Shown in pieces: positions 1 to 10,811 of a stretch of DNA of 64,000 nucleotides. Under the pieces are notes generated by a model. That model searched no databases. It saw only the letters and a list, made by a program, of their open reading frames with translations, and was not told the origin of the DNA. The position numbers and the translations under genes were made by a program. The number at the start of each line of letters is the position of its first letter. Positions within the stretch are counted from its first letter, which is position 1. The stretch is from Neckera pumila (Eukaryota > Streptophyta > Bryopsida > Hypnales > Neckeraceae): positions 19,484,065 to 19,548,064 of the forward strand of contig OZ018416.1 in NCBI GenBank assembly GCA_963969595.1, written 5' to 3'.

Positions 1-388
1 CTTTGAAATGTTTTTTTTTTTTTCACACTCAGAAATCGGATTTTAGAACAGTGCAGTATGCTTAGAGATTGTTCAAGTGCCTAATACAGGAAACGCAATT
101 TAGAATTGCTCTTTTTATGTGGTCTACCAGCAGGTATTTGGGTAATGGGAATACGTCACAACACTTTATTGGAAACTAACGTTGTGTCCTGTGCAAGTCT
201 GTTAAAATTAGCTAGTGGGAATTATTAAACTATTCTTTATTGGTGAATCTTTACCAGCTGTGCTAGTCTGTCAATCCTCTTTAATGTTCTTTAGTACTCT
301 TAATTGCTGTTTTAAATTTTAGAAATTTTTAAATATATGGAAATGCGCAAAATTTACCAACATCTGGGTGTTTCTTTTTCACCTGCAG

Positions 389-3300
389 GAAAGAAAGCAC
401 CCCCTGAAGGAACCTACCTCTTTTTTTGAACATTTTGTAGTGGTGGGCCTGAGACCTCATTCTGATGTTCGAGCTGTAGAGGTTGCTTATGCTAAGAGAA
501 AGTCACGGCAACGGGATGCAGAAAAAGCAGGCTCAGACTCTGTCAGCCACAAAGCCACTACACTTGAACCTGAGGTTGTAGCAACTATGACCTGCTGCAA
601 GCATATTTTTCATGTCTTCCTGCAATTGGGAGGAGTTTAGGGCGGAGGAGAATTATCCAATTTAAAATTAAACTGGTTGCCGGCATTAGCACTTTCACCT
701 AGTTGGCAATGGAGGTGAGAAGCCAATCGAAATCTTTGTGGTGTGCTCATTTAGTTGTGGTGCATTTCTTTCAGGTCTTGTTCAAGTATCCGCTCAGCAA
801 AAGGCTTCCTATGAAGAGCAGTGAGCTGCCTCACTTTTGCTTTCCATCAGGAGTTGAGGTGCGTGCCTTGCTGCATTTGAAAACTTATAGCTCTTATCTT
901 TCCTTTGGCTCGTGTGATCGGAGTAGACTTATAGTGGACGCGAAACTTAGATGGTGGATAGTGACTTTTATTGCTTTTCTAATATCTTGAATTTTTTGAC
1001 TACTGGTATTTGTCAATTAGGCAGAGGGTTGAAGATTACTAGATCAAGAAGCTCGGTTAATTACCTGATAATTTTGATTAAATGCAGGCTCGAGTTATGG
1101 AGCGCACTCCATCCATGAGCGAACTGAATGAAATTATGTATGGTCAGGTAATTGTTAATTTCATAGGAAAGAAGTTGCTGATAAATTGAAGTCGTACTTC
1201 TCAGAAAATGCACGGTCTCCAACGGAAGTGGGTCCAAAGTTTTCAAATGCCTGTACCGTCGTCCCTATCTTGTCCTCGAGCGGATCTTGACAAATGTTAG
1301 TTTTAGGATCATCCAGGAGATTCCTGACGGTTCTTAATATAGTCATACTGGCCACTTGACATGTAGTTATTCAACTGAGATTGTAGTTATCTAATTTTCG
1401 GACGCTGTTCTGTTACTGTTTCAGAGCCATCAGAATCGAGAGGATCATTCATTCGTTTTCCTTCTCAGGGTTCGTGATGCTCCATCGTCGTCCTTCTCTT
1501 TCTGAAATTAGTACTCATTTTGCCGAGGTTGTCATTTTGGTGATAATTGCTTAGCCTCAATCTCGTCTCAAATCTTGGTTATAATAAAATCTGAATGTTT
1601 CTTGTGATCCTATAATCAAATCTGAGATTCTTGTTCTTGTGTCTGATTTTGATTTTCTCTGACGTCTCTCAGGTCGCAGACAATGCAACTCTGTATGGAG
1701 TGTGTGTTTTTGTTGCTGAAATGGTGCAAAGGGCCCCAGCCTTCTTCTCTATGAGCACAGAATTATCCCCACGGCGAACCCCTCGTGGGCGCTTCTTAAT
1801 ATCTGCCCCTCGTTGTTACTGTTTTCTCACAAGACTGCCTTACTTCGATCTTCATTTTGAAGTTTTGAACAGGTGGGTTGTTCTTGCTTTGGGGCATTTT
1901 AATTAGGTCATGCGAGGGTCTGCTTGCTCAAGGAAAAATAGATGAAATGCCTCGAAATCCTTGAAGTTTCTGCTTTTGTGGGTGTCTGTCTGTATATTGG
2001 CAGACAAATTATGGAGGAGTCTTACCAAAGGTAACAAATTAGCTTGACATGAAACTAATCTATGTATATATTTTTGGTCTTTCATCGGTCAACAGCATAA
2101 TTGCACAGGAGCGATTGGATCGCATCACTGAGTGCGTTAAGGAGATGAGTCTTGTAGAACAAATGCCAGCCACGGTAAAAGTCAGCAGTAAAAATCACGC
2201 TCGGCAAGATATTCCTTCTCCTGATGACCCCGATGGATGGATGGAGAGCGCTATTCCTGTACACAGTGTTCTGGGAGCGACGGCTGCTGCGGCTGGGCTT
2301 ATATCTGAGAGTGAGATGAATTCATTTGCTTCCAGAGGTTCAGGCTATATGTCTCCGGACACAGCATCAGAATGTTTTTCTCCACAACCATTTTCTCCAC
2401 AAACAGAGTCTCAAGAGGGTCGGCATGTATCTGATGCTGATAATGGAGCGCCAGACCCTGGCTCAGATTTGGATAATGGATCCAGAGGAGGCATGGAGGT
2501 ATTTTCCTGTTTTGTTGTTATTTTATTCATTCGAGTTGGTCTATCCCCGGGAGGGTTTTCTTTCGAGTCTTGTAATACTGGCGGAAAATAATGCAATTTT
2601 TCGTCTTCTAGGTCCATCCGGAAGAGATCATAGAAGAAACAGCCAAGCTCTCAAATGGCGATTTGAAAACTCCGCCTTCAAATGGAAGAATCGAAAGAGC
2701 TGAGGATATGGGGTCCAGCTCGAGTTTGGGCACTGGGCAACTCCAGCCTAGCAGTAGAGGGCATGAGCGGGTTGACAGCTCTGAATCTCTGTATAGGTAC
2801 TTGCATGCTATGGTCTCTGAAAGTTCATCAGCAAGGAACAAAAATGTGGATTAACGCCGGAGCTTCTATTCTAATTTTTGGCATATCTGAGTGGAAACAA
2901 GCTGTTGGAATATATTTAAAAATGTGCGCTGAATTATTTTGCATTTCTTTTTACGGAGAATCTGAAAACTTCATGATCGTTTATTTCACAGGAAACAAAG
3001 AAGATGAGACTAATAAAAAATTTCGTATGTCTCTATCAGCGGGGGTTTTAATGTTGACTCACTTCGGAGCAACGACTCTGATGAGGAATGTGACGATGAG
3101 ACCTCCCCTTCTGGGCAGGAACATGATTACGGGGCTGAAGCAGTCCTTCGCTGGGCTGAGGTTCGTGAATATTTTACCTCTTCTTGTGTCACACGTGAAA
3201 CTTGTTTGATTCTTAATGGATAAGTGAATACGCAAATACTGCATCACTGCTGGTAGGCCTGTGATTGCGATTCAAATGATTTCAGTACTTCTTTCGTTTA

Positions 3301-6300
3301 AAGAAATCAAACAACAGAACCCTGAGGAACTTTTTCCTCAATGACATGCAGGGATTATTAGAACCTTTTTGGATTGAGCAAGCTCTGATTGGACCTTCTG
3401 CGTTTGTGAATTAGGCTAATAATAATGATGCGCTACGGGTGGTGGTTGCTTATCATCGGCTCCGGATTCCTATGCCCGGGGATTCAACGCATTTTCAGCC
3501 GTTAGAACACGTGACACCAATAACGTTCACTAGAAGCAAGGCGGTTCCTAGCTTAGGGAATGGAGTGGTGGACTCGGAGTCTTTAAAAACCAATGTGGAG
3601 GTTGCCGAGGTCGTAATTTCACTCATTTAACTTTCAATGTGATGTACAGTTTTACATTCTTTATTTCGTTTTATTACTTCAGCGGCATGTTTGAGTGTGA
3701 TCTTATTTACGGTACATCTGTGCCTCAAATGAAGTGTAATGTCGTTAATGCCGATCTTGTTGGCTTCAGGCTCGAGCAGCTGCAATGTCTGCAGAAGAGT
3801 GTGAAGCAATAGCTGTATGGTCAGTGGCTACAATTTGCAGAGTACTTTCCCTCCAGAATGTAAGAGACGCTATGCACCTTCATGACGTTATTTATCTTCG
3901 CCTGCAATTCATTGGCAGTGCAAGGATTTTGGGAAGTCGGAGTTGTATTGTTAATTTGGTTGTTTATGCGGCAGGTGCTGTCGATGTTTGCGTGTACTTT
4001 ATTGGAGAAGCAGATGGTGGTCATTTGCCCTAATCTGGTTAGTACTGCTCTTTACCTGTCTGTTTTTTTGTGTGGACCAATCAACTCTTTCCGATTCTCG
4101 TAACTGGCTCAGTTGTAGTAGCATAGGAATTGTATCTGACCTTATATTGCACCTGTACGGTGGCAATGAAACTTTTGTGCAGCATATTCTGGCAAAGTTC
4201 TTTACTCGTGCAAGTGCTTTAGAAGAAATTTATACACCCGTGAATGTTTTTGATTCCATTATTAGAAGGTAAAACTAATGCAGCACCTCTTTGCGTTCAC
4301 TTTCATGGCAGGGTTTTTTGTCAGCGGTGGTTCTGGCAATGAAGCCCATGATTCGACCATATCAATGGCAATGTCTTCTTCTTCCTGTGAGTAATTTGGA
4401 ATCTCACTTACCAACTGCTGGTAGTGCATGTAGACTGCGTTATATGACTTGTAACTTCGAGTATTCTTGGTCAATTATATACCTATCAAAGGCAATCACT
4501 GACAGGTCATCTTCCAACCAGAGACGTCACTGATAGTCTTTTTCTTTTTCTTGTTAGAAGATGGTGCTTTATTAACCTTAAAGCCCCTGTGTAACTGACA
4601 AGGTTATCATAGGGTGAGGAAGGACAATGGGAACTTGTGTTTACTTTGTAACCTTTTTTTCGCTGTTTGCAAATTTGAAAGTCTTGGTGTACACAATCTA
4701 ATTGAGTGTTGTTTTGATCAGATTCTTCCTAATCAGATGTTGGACTTTCTGGAGGCACCGGTGCCTTTCATTGTGAGGACACTACCTTATATTTGTATTT
4801 CAGTATCTTAATATGAAGACAATTTAACAACCGGGTGTTAATTGCATGGCATATTTTCGAGACGCTTCTGCAGTAGTTTTGTGTTTTTTTTTCTATTTTT
4901 TACGATTGTAATAGGAACAATGTGGGCATGGAAATGAAAGCTGCTTGACTGATCTGATTTGAGTGTAACAGACTCAGATTCACTTTCGAGAAAATGTCCA
5001 GTGCTTATGACACATGTTCTTGCTTGGTGCAGGTTGGTGTACAGCACAAAACCTCGGAAGTTCAAACGAAGGCGTCGCATTTAGTCCGGGTTAATGTGTT
5101 GAAAGATAAGGTAACTCTCAGTAACCACTTGGAACTATTGTGAACTTATTTTGGTAGACATAATGGAATTTATTATCTACGATAATTCTGAGTGGTTGTG
5201 GTGTTTCTGAATTATAATCACGGTTTTTGCAGATTACAATGCCTTCAATTCCTGCACTTCCTGATTACAGTAGACTTCTGTCTGAGCTGGAACCATTCCA
5301 CTCACAGTTAGCAGCAGAGAATGTCTCAGCTAGAAGACATCCAGTTCATCACACCAGTGAAGCGCAGGTGTGTTTATATTGATTATTGATGTTCGTCTGT
5401 TGAACTGTTCCTTTTCCTGCTGTGACTTCTCCACTAAGGTAAATGCACCCATAGTCGATCATGACCCATAACCAACCTGTAGGGGGCACTATTTCCAACC
5501 ACGGCTGAAAAGCTTGGAATGTGTTTCTTCAAGGTTGGGACTAATAAGGGTTTGACACGTCCCAAAGTAATGAGGAAGAAAAATAGGAAAGTGAGCGGAA
5601 AAGCAGTTTTTGAGACGATCGGAATTTGATGACTTAGAGATTGACTTACCAGTCCAGACAGCTTTTTGACTCCCAAATTTCATAGTAACTTCAATTTTGG
5701 GAATAAAATTACGAAAATTTGGGAATCCCCATATTTCTTATCTTTCTACATAGGAAAAATTTCCTGCGCCTTAAACTGCTCACCATTTACTGCGAAATCC
5801 CTTAAGTGATCAGGTATGGGTACATTCACCTTAAAATTTGACTGGTTTAAATTTGCAATTCAATTTAGAGTGCTCATGTCGGATAGCTGTTTGCAGGCCG
5901 GTGCAGTGGAGGGCTTCCTACAAGTATTACGACATTACTGTGCGGAAACATTGTGTAAAGACTTGCGGTCTCACACCATAACCAATGTGCAATCTAATAA
6001 TGATAAGGTAAATAGTCTTTCAGATGAGGCTCTTGCTCATTACACGCAATTTGGTTAAGGATATTGTACACGGTACTGCTTAACTTCTCTTACTCTTGAG
6101 CCTCCGGCACGACTGAGCAAAAATTTTCTCAAATTTATTGTTCAAGTACTCTGCTTTGAAACCATTTGGGGTTTTGGCGAGCAGTGTGTTAAAGACTGGG
6201 ATCCTATGCTTGTGCTCTCTTTTAAATTTCATATCTCTTGATGTGGACAGGTGTCACTGCTGCTCAAGGATAGCTTCATTGATTCGTTTTCTTCACGTGA

Positions 6301-6537
6301 GCAAGCTTTTATTAAGGTATTTTGAATTGGATTCCGCAAATTAGTATTTTACGGGACCGCTAGCAGGTTTTACGTGGGTATATTAGTGTTTTGAAACGTA
6401 GTTTTTAACTCCTCTGTTATTCCTATCTTGCTATGCCTTCATTGACAAGCTCTGTGATCTGGTTGCAGCATTTTGCAGATACTCAATTATTTTCTGTATA
6501 CACAGATGCCATACTTTCAAGCTACCAAAATAGTTGA
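389..6537 (+). CDS. DENN (uDENN-cDENN-dDENN) domain protein, 3' 18 exons, 5' end outside window
   Basis: DENN proteins are usually guanine-nucleotide exchange factors for Rab GTPases in membrane traffic. Eighteen exons join in one open frame with GT-AG junctions: 389-574, 775-858, 1088-1147, 1425-1469, 1673-1872, 2096-2498, 2612-2796, 3040-3160, 3415-3609, 3770-3859, 3975-4037, 4312-4386, 4722-4772, 5033-5110, 5233-5367, 5897-6007, 6251-6316, 6469-6537 (stop TGA). This gives 738 residues. The uDENN part carries EPTSFFEHFVVVGLRPH, VLFKYPLSKR and FCFPSGVE, then ADNATLYGVC and SAPRCYCFLTRLPYF. The cDENN part carries AVWSVATICRVLSLQN, LLEKQMVVICPNL and PMIRPYQWQ. The dDENN tail ends near KDSFIDSF and DTQLFSVYTD. 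The pattern matches the plant AEX-3/DENN family (Arabidopsis At5g35560 type, recalled, not searched). The exon at 389 starts in phase 0, so the N-terminal exons lie upstream of the window. No break is seen. Confidence 0.93.
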
Positions 6538-7245
6538 GACTTTGTACACCAGCGTTTCATCATTCTCGCGCCTGACACCGGGTAATTACTACCCCAGAAT
6601 GGCATAGGCTGTTTCCTTTTTACCTACGTATGTACCTTTACTTAGCGAGCCTCAAATTGAGTGGCAAACTGCACCGGCTTAGAGGGTGTGAGGAATTAAT
6701 TAATCTGGAGAGTTTAAAATTTGAGGATGGACAGCCCCGTCATATATTCACACCCTGAGAAATGTTATGAGACATTCTAGAGAAAAGATCTGAAGGTGTT
6801 GTGGACGACGACGTGCTGTTGTAGATAGAATGGAATGAGTGCAGTTGGATGGAGACTTCGGTACCTTGGTGTACAAGTCTCCTATCTTGCCTTTGATTAT
6901 AAGCTTAAGCAATCTGATTGTAACAAGTAGCTAACTTATGCGACAAAAGGCTGTGTTCCTACTAATTTTCATTTGAAAACTACTGTACCTGCATTGATGG
7001 TAATGTATTGAATACAAACTTCATGCCTAAATTGAATTACTTGATACGATTTTTTACTTTATGTTGCTTTTACTTTATGTGACTTTTACTTTAGATTAGA
7101 TATATAAAAGAGAAATAGAGACATAAATGTAACATCCTTCATAACTTCCTCGGTGGTAATATCTTTTCATCTGGACACTTAATATTTTCTATATTTAAGG
7201 TCACAATTTCAACTCGGTTTCTTGAGTTCACTTTAAATTTTCAAT
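6538..7245. other. Intergenic: DENN 3' UTR and upstream region of the CW-MBD gene
   Basis: No open frame of note. The first ~450 bases after the DENN stop are of mixed composition and probably include its 3' UTR. Around 7051-7095 a short direct repeat, close to TTTTACTTTATGT, occurs three times. It lies about 150-190 bases upstream of the next ATG. No convincing TATA box could be fixed. Confidence 0.5.
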
Positions 7246-7755
7246 ATGGCTAACCAGTGTAGGGTAGTTACTGTGAAAACTTATGCTATGCAATGCGATC
7301 AATGCGATAAATGGAGGATTTTACCATCAAAAAAGTTGTATGATTTGATGGAAAAACAAGTATTTGTGTGTGACAAGGCTAAAAAGTGGGGAAAACATAT
7401 CACTTGCCTTGATGTTGAAGATTTTGATGATGAAGAAAATATTCTCAATACACAACCTATAGTATTGCGGCCGGCTTATCCTTTCCCTCCTATAGGATTT
7501 TCCAAAAGCATTGTCATTCGAGGTAATAAGTCATCAAGATTTGCCGATATTTATTACAAATCATTCTATGGAACAACTTTACGATCTAAGAATGACGTTG
7601 ATAAATACTTTCGAACTTGTCGAAAATTTCGTGATCTAAGAGTTGATAAAGATAGTTTTTGTTTTGAAATACCTGAAGGATTCACTAAAAGTGATAATTC
7701 AACACCATTTAGTATCTATAAGTTAGATTTGGCTCATACATTCCACAAGATTTGA
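7246..7755 (+). CDS. CW-type zinc finger plus methyl-CpG-binding domain protein (MBD1/2/4/12-like)
   Basis: A single 169-residue open frame from a true ATG. Residues 13-54 form a CW zinc finger with ligands C17, C20, C42 and C54 and the core CDQCDKWRILP. The family's first Trp is absent: Y13 and M15 sit there. Residues ~75-145 match the MBD fold: FPPIGF, IRGNKSSRFADIYY and GTTLRSKNDVDKYF, then FCFEIPEGF. The same CW-MBD order occurs in Arabidopsis MBD1, 2, 4 and 12, whose group is thought to bind chromatin rather than read methyl-CpG strongly. Those genes have introns as I recall; this copy has none, so it may be a retrocopy or a rapidly evolving paralogue. It is flanked by transposons and is AT-rich like them. 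The frame is intact, but expression is unknown. Confidence 0.82.
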   Translation: MANQCRVVTVKTYAMQCDQCDKWRILPSKKLYDLMEKQVFVCDKAKKWGKHITCLDVEDFDDEENILNTQPIVLRPAYPFPPIGFSKSIVIRGNKSSRFADIYYKSFYGTTLRSKNDVDKYFRTCRKFRDLRVDKDSFCFEIPEGFTKSDNSTPFSIYKLDLAHTFHKI

Positions 7756-8000
7756 AGAATGTCAAGAGAAAGAAGTCAAGAAATATATTATCTTTAGATT
7801 TTAATGAATAATTATAGTGTTGGCAAACGTGCATGTGCAAGTTGAACATCATATTTAGCATCTATAATTTTGATGCGGCTTATACATTCCACAAGATTTG
7901 AAGAATGTCAAGAGATAGAAGTTGAGGAACATTAATTATTTTGATTATATTGAGTATTTATAGTGCTGGCAAATATGAAGTGTGGTTATATAAAATTTTA
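7708..8000 (+). repeat. Tandem duplication of the 3' end of the CW-MBD gene
   Basis: Two copies about 147 bases apart share TTTAG-ATCTATAA and ACATTCCACAAGATTTGAAG. The first copy contains the last ~15 codons and the stop of the CW-MBD gene, and the second lies wholly downstream. A third shorter echo, GCATGTGCAAGTTGAACAT, recurs near 7830 and 8033. Confidence 0.7.
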
Positions 8001-8389
8001 GAAAGTTGAATTGTAATTAAGATTAAAGCTTGCATGTGCAAGTTGAACATTATGTTTGTTTCTTGGTTAATGCAAAATGTAAGATACATTATAAAATCTA
8101 CTCATTGAGTATTCTTAATAGAATCTTGAAGTATACAATCTATTTAAAATTGCATTTGAAAAATAATTCATAGGTTTCCATAAACGTCAAATACCAAAAT
8201 CAATACAAATATATAGATTTGTACTCATCTATTCTTATACCAGCTATTCTTTGTACAAAAATCAAGCAACAAAATAATGGTTACATGTGTCATTAAAATG
8301 TTATAAGTTTGATATTCTTTTTATTATATAATCCTTTAGTAAATCAACTCTATATTTGTGTTATTTAAAAAAATGTATTATTAATTTAA

Positions 8390-9250
8390 CCCCTAAAGGA
8401 CCAAGGTGATTTTTTTTTGCATATCCAACCGTAAGATCTTATACTTGACTAGTATATGAATACGAGGAAGAAATTTCAGAAATTTTGACCATGTAGATTG
8501 TAAAATCTATGCATTTAAAGTGAAGAAAATAAGGTTTCTTTGCACCTTGCTTGACTAGATTTTCTGGCTTTGAATCTTTTTAGTTCAAATTTTTTGCACT
8601 ACTGATTTTCATTTTCCACTTATTTATGTTAAATAGTTGAACTAAGAATCTACTAAAAAAATTAGGAAAACAACAACTTAATTTTCACTCATTAAAAAAT
8701 TGATAAATAGAAGTGGGTTCAAGATTGAAGAAAAAACTAAATTGTTAGTAGCTTGTAGATGGTATTGAATCACAATAATTAATTCCAATGGTGGGATTGT
8801 TCTAGCAAGAAAATCTAACCTTATCTAACAAATTTTTTTGAAATAATTTAAAATTGCATTCAAGAATGAATTCTACAAGTTATTTTTTCAAGAAGATGTT
8901 TAGATTGCCCGAAAAAATAAGGTTTTCCATAACTTTCTCATTATTGAATAAAATTGAATGAAACAAAGCTTTGCATGTAGACAAAAATTGAATCTTTGTA
9001 AAAGAAAATTGAAAAAAAATTATTTAGACTTTTTGTGATTTTTTTTGTGTTGCCCGTTGAATTTCATTTTTGCTTAATGTGCCATAACTTTTGCTCTCAA
9101 GCATCAATTAAAATGAAAATTATATACTCACAAAGTTCTTGCAAAAATACACAACCTCAAAAAATCCCAAAAAATATCACTAAAAATTGAGATAGTAGGA
9201 ACCTGCCTGGATCCAAGTTGTCCCCAGGGGGACACATGATCCTTTAGGGG
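8390..9250. mobile_element. TTAA-target element, 861 bp, non-autonomous (piggyBac-like ends)
   Basis: TTAA at 8386-8389 and 9251-9254 flanks inverted ends CCCCTAAAGGA...TCCTTTAGGGG. There is no coding capacity. The interior is AT-rich, and its sequence is echoed at 59316-60170 and in parts of 46371-47411, so it is a repeat family. A TTAA target and CCC/GGG ends are piggyBac hallmarks. The superfamily is inferred from the ends only. Confidence 0.8.
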
Positions 9251-9254
9251 TTAA

Positions 9255-10190
9255 AACAAAGAAAAAGAAGAGATTTTACTATTGAAGTCAATACAAATAC
9301 AAAACTACAAACTTATGTAATAATAAAATAGATGAAGAAGGAACAAACAAATTATCCTCTAAAGATTTGATATATTCTAAACTTCACAAGTTGCCTTGAG
9401 ATACTTTTACTCAAAGCAAGGGAAAAATGTTCAAATTTTTTTATTCTTCAGTAAATCCTATCCTAGGATCTTCTAGCCAAAGTAATTTGATGCTTCCCTA
9501 TTAGTAGAAGCAATTCCAACGACAAAAAATCTCCTCCATCTCATGAAATTACTACAACATTCTTACACTCACACCCTTCCACAAACTCATAGTACACCTT
9601 CATGGGGAGTATAGTCCTCCTTAGAAGTGCGCCAAATTGCAAACAATGGTTTGCACTAACCATCACTGCTAGTCCAATGATGCTCGAAATCTGAAATCCC
9701 TCAAAAAACAAGTTTTTTGTACTATCCATTCTAGCAGCAATCCTTGTGTTCATGCATAGTAATGTATAGGCCAATGGCCGAGGAGGAGGGTGTTTTGGGA
9801 AATAACGGGTCGATGAGGAGGATGGAGCCCAACAAGGAGGCATGTTATTTCCCAAAACGCCCGACAATGAGGAGCCATTGCCCAACGTAAATCACGAACA
9901 AAAGGATGAGAAATCGAGGATGAGAAATCAAAGTTGGATGAGTAATGCGTAATGCCCGATTACGCAAGAAAACCCGTGCAATTAGGCATTACGCCTTAGA
10001 ACCCTCATCGCAAATGTACGGAGAAATTCCTATGAGTGGTTTACGATGTCTATTGAACTCACTCTAGTGCATCACCTTGGAGTACCCTACCTTAGTTTTT
10101 TGCAATATAGATGAAATCCAGAGTCACTTTAGTCCAAATTCAATTTAGAGAGGCGATAATTCAGCCTGTAGGATGCTCAAGGATATATTT
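9255..10190. other. Intergenic with a small inverted repeat, no supported gene
   Basis: Nothing coding is supported. A ~19-bp inverted repeat (GTTTTGGGAAATAAC near 9792 and its complement ending near 9857) encloses a GGAGGATGG-rich loop. A second pair, GCGTAATGCC / GGCATTACGC, lies near 9949 and 9983. They may be eroded MITE ends. Confidence 0.45.
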
Positions 10191-10450
10191 GTTCATTGAG
10201 TACATCCTCCCAAAATTTTAGAATGAACCCTCCCACCAATTACAAGAGCAATGTACCTAAACTTCAAAAATTAGTTTTTTCAAGCCCTTTCAAAGGTGAA
10301 GAATTTCAAGAATTTTAAAAAGAAATATGTGTATCCCATAACTTGTGTATTTTAGTCAAAAGGTTTGAAAATATGTTGAAATTTTATAAAAAAAATATTT
10401 ACAAAAAAAAAAATTATATTCATTTAAAAAAAATAAGAAGGTGGAAGGTG
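10190..10450. mobile_element. Left half of a TTAA-family relic split by the 21-kb element
   Basis: The stretch aligns with ~46500-46780 inside the element at 46371-47411. Shared stretches include CCTAAACTTCAAAA, TAGCCCTTT-AAAGG-like runs and a common AGAAGGT end. The alignment resumes on the far side of the 21-kb block at 31504. The outer left end of the relic is too eroded to place. Confidence 0.7.
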
Positions 10451-10479
10451 AACACAGAATTAGACATTCTTGCACTTGG
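10451..10479 (+). repeat. Left terminal inverted repeat of the 21-kb element
   Basis: 29 bp beginning AACACAGAATTAGACATT and ending GCACTTGG. A second TTGCACTTGG follows at 10491-10500, a possible subterminal transposase site. Confidence 0.75.
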
Positions 10480-10811
10480 GGGGTGCAACATTGCACTTGG
10501 CTAGTACGGCATCTAAAATGGACAGTCTCAAATGTTGAGGGGGGGGGAGGGATTATTGAAAACATCATTTGCTCTTACTAGGAGAAATTGCTTGGTGAAA
10601 AGTTGTCAAACACTCCATTTTTTATAATTATTTCATGAAAACCTTTCACACTTTTCACTCCACACTACTTTGAAGACATATTACTCTGCACTTCACACTC
10701 AAGTACTTCTACATACCTACAACTACAAGGTCAAAGAGCACTGCATAATATCATTCTTCACTAATATATATTCAAATCCATCTGCAGACGTACGTCATCT
10801 AGGTTCTCCAT

